DNA of 64,000 bases from Agaricus subrufescens (taxonomy: Eukaryota; Basidiomycota; Agaricomycetes; Agaricales; Agaricaceae). The stretch covers positions 4,030,001 to 4,094,000 of the forward strand of contig CM057059.1 in assembly GCA_029945375.1 (NCBI GenBank). The letters are read 5' to 3'. The translations under genes and the position numbers were made by a program. Below are positions 57,365 to 64,000 of this stretch, piece after piece (the stretch's first letter is position 1; each line of letters begins with the position of its first letter). The notes under the pieces were generated by a model. The model worked only from the letters and a program-made list of their open reading frames with translations, was not told the DNA's origin and searched no databases.

Positions 57365-58733
57365 GCCCGTTTACTCCTTATGCTTATTTCTCTGTTTATT
57401 TTCTTTACCTTTATTTATTACTTTACTATGTCATCGTATATAAACCCTGTCTTAGATAGTTTGAGGCAGTTTCACCTCTTTACCAAAGAGAGTAGCTTGT
57501 CTGGTTTTATTCCCGGGTGTGCTACTTGAGTGAAGACTCTAAATCATTCTTCAGTGTAACTTCATTGTTACAAATTTTAAAACCTCTTTTCTAACTCTCT
57601 AAACCTCATTCTATCTTGTCTCGTGTGTCTTCAAGGTCTGGCCGCCCTTCGTTGATTCACAAGACAGCAAGTTTTGTTCCCTCAAGCTTACTTATAGTGA
57701 GTACTCAGTTATGTCATATGATAACCAACTTGCCAAGACTCTTGGTGACATCGAGGATGTCCTAAGAGTAGGCACCGGGCTGGTTGCAAGCCCTAAGTCT
57801 CTCATTCCCAGCAATGCTGAGGGAGAGCTCCCTAGTACCTCCCGTGGGCACACGGATGGTGGGAAGGGGAAAAGTGTTGAAGCTTCTGAGCACACCGCTT
57901 GTGAGAGCAGGGACTCTCTGCACTGGTCATATGTTGGCAGTGGGGATGATGAGCCTACCGAGGCTGCGGATCAAGCCCCAACATTGTTGTTGGATGGCCC
58001 CGCTGATGACACCTCACCTGATGGTGATGGTAGCAATATATATATGTGATCTTCCAGATCTCACGGACATTTGAATTTATCTAGGTGCAAATCAATCTAA
58101 ATTTGTACCTGTTTCCAGGCCTTAGAAAATTTCAAATTATTTCGACCTCATTTCTATAATTTTGAAGTTGCCCTTTTCAGTGTCTCAAAGCCATTACTGG
58201 TCGCAGATTTTCTCTGGTCACTCAGTGAGTGGGTTGTAGCTATCAGGTATCTTTACCACTAATATAAATCTGCTCTTACAGACTGCTCAACACATGTCCA
58301 AACTCTGATTTCACTAGCACTCCTACCTTTTCTAAGCATTTAAAAGACTGCCTCACAAATCGATAACAATGTACCCCTCTTATAAAATAGCCCTTCATTG
58401 ATCAGCCTGGAGGTATCTGTCAAATAATTGGTCAAATACAACATTCCTAACGGAGAACCATCCAGTATCGCTCTTTCCTCATATGTTTATTTCATAGGAT
58501 ATAATAACTACCCATAAACTAATTTCACATCCTGAAGATATCATGTATCATTTACTGCATTGCAACACCAGAAAGCAAGCTGCTGTAGGCCTAGTATCTA
58601 GCAGCATGTTTGTTGAAAACATCACTCCCAACACTCAGCGGTCAGAGGTAACATTTCTTTCCTACGTTGGTACATAGCCCTGATAAACAGTGCTTACAGG
58701 GTCTGCCTCCTGAATCAAATGGCATCTCGCTAG
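57365..58733. other. Unrecognised; one 112-codon frame
   Basis: 57711-58049 encodes an Asp/Ser/Gly-rich peptide starting MSYDNQLAKTLGDIEDVLRV with no motif I know. The sequence before it is pyrimidine-rich, like a retroelement leader. It could be the start of a LINE ORF1. The rest is AT-rich without structure. Confidence 0.4.
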
Positions 58734-59465
58734 TTGGGGGTCTATATCACCTACTTCTCACCCTCACCGTTATATTCTTCACCATCCCACATTTATCTGG
58801 CTTCATGTGCACATATAACCCCATTCCTCGGGAATATGTGCTGCTCTTATCTCACTCAAGTGTACAACACCAACATGGGTGCTACATTTTACAAGAAAGC
58901 TCATATCCGCAACTTCACCCATATGGGAGATGGTGCCATGGTCATCCCAGAAATAACTTCCCTGATCTTAGGAACCACAAACAATAATTGGATGCTAAAC
59001 ACAGAAATTCAACAATGGAACTTCAGGCCATTTATCTCTGATGAGTTCCTCAGAGTCAGCGATTGTGTACTATTCCACGCAATCTCATCAAGGAAGGCCT
59101 CATAAGCCCCACGAACCCTTTGCCTCTGGGGTAGAGTCAAAGCTGATGTTAGCCTCCCGCCAAATGCGATAGCAACACTTAAAGCGGTCCAACTTGGGTA
59201 TACTCCACTTGACGCCTCTAAATCATTGTCTAAATTGTTGTCTTCTTGTATTGTCCCAAAGGCGGATGACCAGTTTGCTCCCCTTCTTGAACTTACTTAT
59301 GAGCCACACAATGGATTGACATTCCAATTGTTTGCCCTGCCAAAAGATCACTGGTCCTCAGGCATGAAATTTTGTGTTGTATTGCTGGAGATACAGGAGA
59401 ATTGGGGGAGCCCAGAAACATGTTTATACTACATTTCCGTACACAATGAAACACGTTCTATCTAA
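58734..59465 (+). pseudogene. Unidentified broken gene
   Basis: One frame is open from 58734 to a TAA at 59100-59102 and again from 59103 to 59465, suggesting a single coding region with one internal stop. The first part reads TNMGATFYKKAHIRNFTHMG and QWNFRPFISDEFLRVSDC, the second PKADDQFAPLLELTYEPHNG and FALPKDHWSSGMKFCVVLLE. I do not recognise the family. The start is undefined and intron-like breaks precede it. Confidence 0.45.
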
Positions 59466-59909
59466 GCTGGGGCTTATTTACTATGGGTAACAACTGAATA
59501 GACTTATATCACTTGTCTTTGGGCTTTTTCCTTCTAGTACAATGAATTGTATCCTATCCTAGCAGGGAAATACCGGAAATATTGCAACTAACCTTTATAT
59601 TCTCTTCTCTCTCCATCATAAATTTGAGGAGCATTGGTGGGGGCGGGTGATAGACCATAAAAAAAGGGCTACAGCAAAAATGCGGAATCCGTGTGCGGAT
59701 GCGGACTGGTGCAGGCTTGATATGAACTTGACAGGGAATGATAGAATATCATTTAGCTGAGTTGTGGTAATGGTTAAATAATGCCACCATGGCTGGAATG
59801 CATTACATACCTCCGATCCAGTAGACAAGATTTGACAGAATTGCCAATCAGATCAATGCAAGAGTCATATTCACCCTTTTATATATAGGTCGCAGGAGGA
59901 AGACAACCC
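59466..59909. other. Intergenic with a repeat end
   Basis: GGGCTACAGCAAAAATGCGGA at about 59668 is a terminus of the ACAGCAAAA-type repeat family. Nothing else recognised. Confidence 0.45.
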
Positions 59910-60217
59910 ATGAGTAAGTACATTGTGAGATTGTGCACACTCAGCTCCACTACCACTGGGTATATACTATTCATGTTGAATTATGGCCAAATGCCTAGAT
60001 CAATGATCTTTGGGGCAGAAGTGGAGTATTCCGGGGTCAGAGTATTTGCGCAAAAGATGAAAGATGCTGTTACATCAGCTCATAATGCAACCATTGGTGC
60101 TCGACTTGAACAAACAAACCTGGCAAATCTGAAAGGTCACAAAACTCCATTTGTAAAGGGAAATCTCGTCTATTTGTCAGCAAAAAAACTCGAGCATTCT
60201 GAAAGGTCGAACAAGTA
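59910..60217 (+). pseudogene. Ty3/gypsy integrase C-terminal fragment
   Basis: STTTGYILFMLNYGQMPRSM, then YSGVRVFAQKMKDAVTSAHN, NLANLKGHKTPFVKGNLVYL and LSAKKL are the end of the integrase core and its C-terminal barrel in gypsy elements. The family differs from the 10.6-kb element. No LTR or other pol part is nearby. Confidence 0.8.
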
Positions 60218-60747
60218 AACTGCAGCTGGCACCTGAATTCATTGCACTGTGAACCTAAAGCGTCCATAAAATACTACACAGAAAATCAGCAAAAAGTCTG
60301 GTAAATAACATATATATGTGTCGTAGACTAACTGGTCATACAATGATAAAAAATGCTTGTTGAGGCGGTTTTAATGCCAAGCTTTGTAATATATTATAGT
60401 TCAGAATTACACTTTTCCTTATTTAAAACACACCTCAAAATCCCTTTAACAGCAATTTTTGTAGTATTCAAACTCTTGAGAACCATGAAAGTTTGAGTTT
60501 TTCAAGACGTAAAACATATTAAATAACTAGAATATCATGTATTCTGTATGAATAAGCACACAGAGAATACTAATCAGGATGGTATAAAAAACCACAACCA
60601 TCTATGTATTCCATGAGGTAAAGGGACTTAAAAAATGAAGCTAATTAGAGGATTAGAATGATCATAACAAAGAAAAAAATGCACAATTCTTGTGTTATCA
60701 ATGGTGAAATCCAAAACTAATTAATGATAAAGGCCAAGGTAGATACT
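60218..60747. other. AT-rich intergenic
   Basis: No gene, repeat or RNA recognised. Confidence 0.5.
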
Positions 60748-60762
60748 GACTATTGAACTGTC

Positions 60763-62592
60763 TTTTTTTTTTTTTTGAAATCAAATGATTTATACACTCA
60801 CCCTTCAGAAGGGACCCCAACCCAGTGTGTCCCGAAAAGCCACTCCCCTACTCAGGTGAAAACTGCCTATGAATCTTTTCTGGCAGCTCCTCAAACGAGA
60901 AAATCCAAGGATTATCTTCGAGGTAGACAAGGACCTGTGTGAGGGTCATAAACCGCTCTTGCCATCTGATCCAAAGGAGCACTTAGCACTCGTTAAGTAA
61001 ATGATCACGGGTCTGATTCACACCAGACCAGCAATAGTGGCAATAGGAGGTGATAGAGTTGCCCACTTTGAATTGTATCCTGTATTTGGCTGTGGGGCCG
61101 TGATTCAGGATGAGTCTTGTGGCCCTCGCACACATGTGGGGGCTCATGGATCAAGATACTGGACAGCCAGCTCCCACTGCCAATGTAGGAGGGGACCATC
61201 CGCTTTTTTCTGAAGACATCCTTGTGGAGCTCCAAAAACTGATTTCCACGGAAATCTGGAGAGCGGAACATGCATTGCCACTCGTCCATGCATGCCTTCT
61301 GAACCCAGCGGCATTCAGAGGCCAAGGTAGTCCAAGGCACACCATTCTTGCCAAAGCCATAGTATGCCTGGTGATGACGGAGATCCTTGGCGGATATTCT
61401 GGGAAGACCCCATCCCAGGTGGTTCCTGGCATGGATGGATGTGACCCTGGCTTCCTCAAAAGTGGAAAGCCAGGGCTGGAGTCAACAGGCAGCAAACAAA
61501 GATAGCTGCTGACCTGAGTGCGGTCTAGGATCCATCAGGACTCTCGCCATTGTAATGGCGCCTGTGAATATGACAATGTTGCTCACCCACAGGACCTTAA
61601 GTCCTAAGTTGATGGCATGTGTGAGACTATCCAACTCAGCATCCTGCTGAGTTGAGTGTCTCAGTGGGAAGGAGAAGTCTTGTTTGAAGCCTTTGCCTCC
61701 TTCTCCCCAATCCCATTGAGCTGAAGCGGCAGTAGCTGCCTCAAGCTTGCCCTTGGGGTCCATAAGTGGCGGCTCCCACAAGGACAGTCTGTGGAATCTC
61801 CTCATATGAGTTCCTAAGAAGTGTGAGGCACAGGATATCAGCATCATCCTTGATTGCCCTTGCCAGTGGAGATTTGACAAACATGATACAATCCCCGAAA
61901 TCATCCAAGATGCAATATCCAGGCTGTGCCTCCATGCAGCCGGCATCAAATGGCTCCTGGACAGTCAGAACACTTTTGCCCAAGTCCCCAATAAAGGACT
62001 TGACCTTTTCCCGGACCTTCAGGGGAAGGTGGGTGTTATGGAACCAGTGAGCCAGCTCCTCCTGACCAGACCCTGTGAAGCATCTGATCAGGTGATTCAG
62101 TGAGAGAGTCTGCACCCGGAACACAGCCCGGGTCCGCAGCTTTCTGAGATGTAAATGAATGGGGATGAGGCCAGCTATTGCCTCAACCCCTCCGCTTGGG
62201 GACCTCTTAAACGCCCCTGTGATCCAAAGAGCAGCTCTACGCTGTATCTTGCAAAAAGAGTCCAAAAGGCCCTTGATGCTGCCTTTGTAATTGTACCACA
62301 AAAGGAAACCGTATGTTGCAACAGGCAGCACACAGGTCCTGTATAGAAGCCTCTTATCCAAAGGGCATAAACCCCAGACAGAGTTACCAAGCATGCCAAG
62401 CGCTTTCACAGAAGTGAATGCCTTGGTCCTGTAATACCTCAAGTGCTCTTTGAAAGTGAGCTCATGATCGAAAAAGAAGCCAAAGTAACGCCACATTACC
62501 TTGGCCTGTAAAGGATTATCCTCCCCAAAAGGCCCTATCGGCAAGGGAACACCTGGGAGCTTGGGCTTCTGCTGATGTGTGAAGTGAAATAA
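60763..62592 (-). mobile_element. 5'-truncated Tad1-like LINE with perfect 15-bp TSD
   Basis: The 15-mer GACTATTGAACTGTC occurs at 60748-60762 and again at 62593-62607, exactly bracketing the element. A 14-base T run (60763-60776), the complement of the poly(A) tail, lies at the left. The element is inserted on the minus strand, 1830 bp long, and retains only the end of ORF2. The perfect duplication indicates a recent insertion. Confidence 0.95.
60858..62592 (-). pseudogene. LINE ORF2 remnant: RT end, RNase H, C-terminal finger
   Basis: Reading from 62592: RYFGFFFDHELTFKEHLRYY, ALGMLGNSVWGLCPLDKRLL, YKGSIKGLLDSFCKIQRRAA and GLIPIHLHLRKL, the RT thumb and post-RT region. RNase H starts near 61780 after a frameshift (DAELDSLTHAINLGLKVL, NIVIFTGAITMARVLMDP) with weakened catalytic positions. 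The C-terminal finger lies at about 60990-61130. Reading frames are broken at several points. The same domains in the same order appear on the plus strand at 2477-8300. Confidence 0.85.
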
Positions 62593-62607
62593 GACTATTG
62601 AACTGTC

Positions 62608-63030
62608 AATGAGCCCACATTTGGGCATTTTATTCCATACTATCTGGTACAGTTTGCTGTGCCTTCAGTAGGTTGTTGCGAAGGCCACCATTTGCCTGCC
62701 ACTGTTTCTTGACTGGTTGGGCAGTGTCCTGGTTAGTATCATTGACAATTTTTGAGGATTGCAAAGTGGCTTTCGGACTGGTCATACTGGTACCCCAACC
62801 ACACCACTCTTCTGCACCCCTGCATATTCCTTTCCCCCTGGCCACACATTACTAGTACTCACAGTATTGCTCCCATTACTATCTTCATGTGGATGTGGCC
62901 TTTTCTTTGCAGTATGCTGTGACTGGGCTGGAATGATACTCTTCAGAGCAAGGGGCAACCTAGTAGGCCCCTTTCTCTTTGAGTGTGAAATAACTGTAGT
63001 GGCAGCTTGGAGAATTTTTGGGGGGGGGGT
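62608..63030 (-). other. Coding-like relic, unrecognised
   Basis: Minus-strand segments read SHSKRKGPTRLPLALKSIIP, HTAKKRPHPHEDSNGS and NQDTAQPVKKQWQANGG in different frames. The basic, low-complexity style suggests an exon of a transposon or nuclear gene with a broken frame. I cannot name it. The LINE at 60763-62592 inserted into its 3' side. Confidence 0.35.
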
Positions 63031-64000
63031 CATAAGTTGTCCATGATTTTGTTTGCTGCCGGAGGCCAGGAAAAAGATGGTAAAAACAAAGCGCCAAACA
63101 ACAAAGGTGAGAAAAATAAATGAAAACAAATCCCCGAAGCACACAAACCTATGAAACGAGACAGGTGCCCCAAGCAACATATGAGAAGCCGAGGCGGGAG
63201 AGTGAGTAGGATGGGAAACTGGAAAAGAGACTTAGCATATATATACAGGACCGTATCATGAGACGCATGAACAGAGGAAAAAGGAAAGGGAAGCCGAGAA
63301 GTCCAACCGGAAACCGAAACAGGGTCTGAGCATGCTCAGGGGGATCCAGGACGGTTAGGAACCGATTACCGTTACAGGACCTGAATAAGTTTGGCACGGC
63401 CCGGAGACTGCCAAGCCAATAGGGACCTTCCTTGACCGCCCTATTCGCAACTTGGTAAAGCCTAAGCCTCGGGGTTGCCGCCCCTAGCTTTTTGGTAATG
63501 ATAGTAATCCGCCACTGGGATGGGGCGGATTTCTACGAGTTCCTTAGAGTGGATGATGGTGACGGGGATGAAGAGTTGGGCGAGGGTGGGGCCCGGTTTC
63601 TCGCGTATAAAGATAGGGTCGGAGAGAGGGGAGGGTTCTAAGCCGATTAGACTGCGCCGGTGGTTTTTGAGGCAATGCATGTGTTCCACATGAACGTTCC
63701 ACTCGTCCTCCTCTTTCCTGGGGCAGGAGGGGCCTTGGAAAGAGAAGGCCTTGGGATTGTCGATGAGGAACAGAATGACGTCCTCTATTCGAGTGTAGTC
63801 GTGGTCGATGCGTCTGGCGTACCAGGAGCATTCATTGAGGATGTGATGTCTAGTCTCGAGGGTGTGACAGTGACCGGGGCATGAGGTAGGAGGAGGGGGG
63901 TCGGAGTTGGTGAAGAACCGATCGCGATAGCTGCCTATAGGAGCGTGATTCGTGACAGCTTGGCAGAATCTAGCATAAAGATGAGCAGACTCAGCGGTGG
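63031..64000 (-). mobile_element. LINE 3' end running off the window
   Basis: From the right edge, minus strand: ESAHLYARFCQAVTNHAPIG then CPGHCHTLETRHHILNEC, the ORF2 C-terminal CCHC finger, and RIEDVILFLIDNPKAFSFQG. The ORF ends at 63462. A 3' untranslated region follows to about 63058 and is shared with 39239-39575. It is a different Tad1 lineage from the LINE at 60.8-62.6 kb. The rest of the element lies beyond 64000. Confidence 0.8.

Noticed and set aside
63544..63884. Overlapping frames on both strands near the right edge
   Set aside because: Only the minus-strand frame with the CCHC finger fits a LINE; the others are shadows.

Overview
This window looks like a transposon-rich stretch of a basidiomycete fungal nuclear genome, probably Agaricomycetes. 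Genes are split by short introns of mostly about 47-60 nt with GTRNGT donors and YAG acceptors. The non-transposon-like genes belong to families I associate with mushroom-forming fungi: a BAH-PHD chromatin reader and a JmjC protein. Almost everything else is mobile DNA: LINE (Tad1-like) retroelements, one Ty1/copia and one Ty3/gypsy chromovirus, short terminal-inverted-repeat (TIR) elements and CGCG-rich non-autonomous repeats. A genus call (for example an ectomycorrhizal agaric) would be a guess.

Layout. 1-2.5 kb: unrecognised DNA with an 86-bp tandem repeat split by a solo LTR. 2.46-9.09 kb: a 5'-truncated LINE whose RNase H domain was split by a copia element (3173-7852, TSD GTCGA). 10.6-17.2 kb: a gypsy chromovirus with 227-bp LTRs and TSD AGAAA, broken by two small TIR elements, two stop codons and a 40-bp duplication. 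17.7-18.9 kb: an intact five-exon BAH-PHD gene. 18.9-23.9 kb: CGCG-rich repeats including a 250-bp inverted pair. 23.9-27.8 kb: a degenerate JmjC gene on the minus strand.

27.8-54.6 kb is the most unusual part. Four large multi-exon genes lie in blocks separated by copies of one conserved palindrome (core TTTCCGGCATT...AATGCCGGAAA). G1 (30373-34647, 1289 aa) carries an HxD...H...R pattern of a 2-oxoglutarate/Fe(II) dioxygenase. G2 (44711-41642, 921 aa) has a ParB-like GGRHR motif. G3 (46596-50955, about 1352 aa) is unrecognised. G4 (53949-52172, 542 aa) is a BRCT plus Myb protein that I read as a homologue of the telomere protein RAP1. G3 and G4 converge inside a 9.3-kb unit flanked by 567-bp, nearly identical inverted repeats (45338-45904 and 54057-54622). 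A 1.17-kb direct repeat (29160-30329 and 39971-41139) brackets G1. I read this as a candidate undescribed large DNA mobile element, or a nested pair of them, carrying a shelterin-type gene.

54.7-64 kb: a LINE with an APE endonuclease but no reverse transcriptase core, an unrecognised broken gene, a gypsy fragment, a second 5'-truncated LINE with a perfect 15-bp TSD, and the 3' end of a third LINE running off the window.
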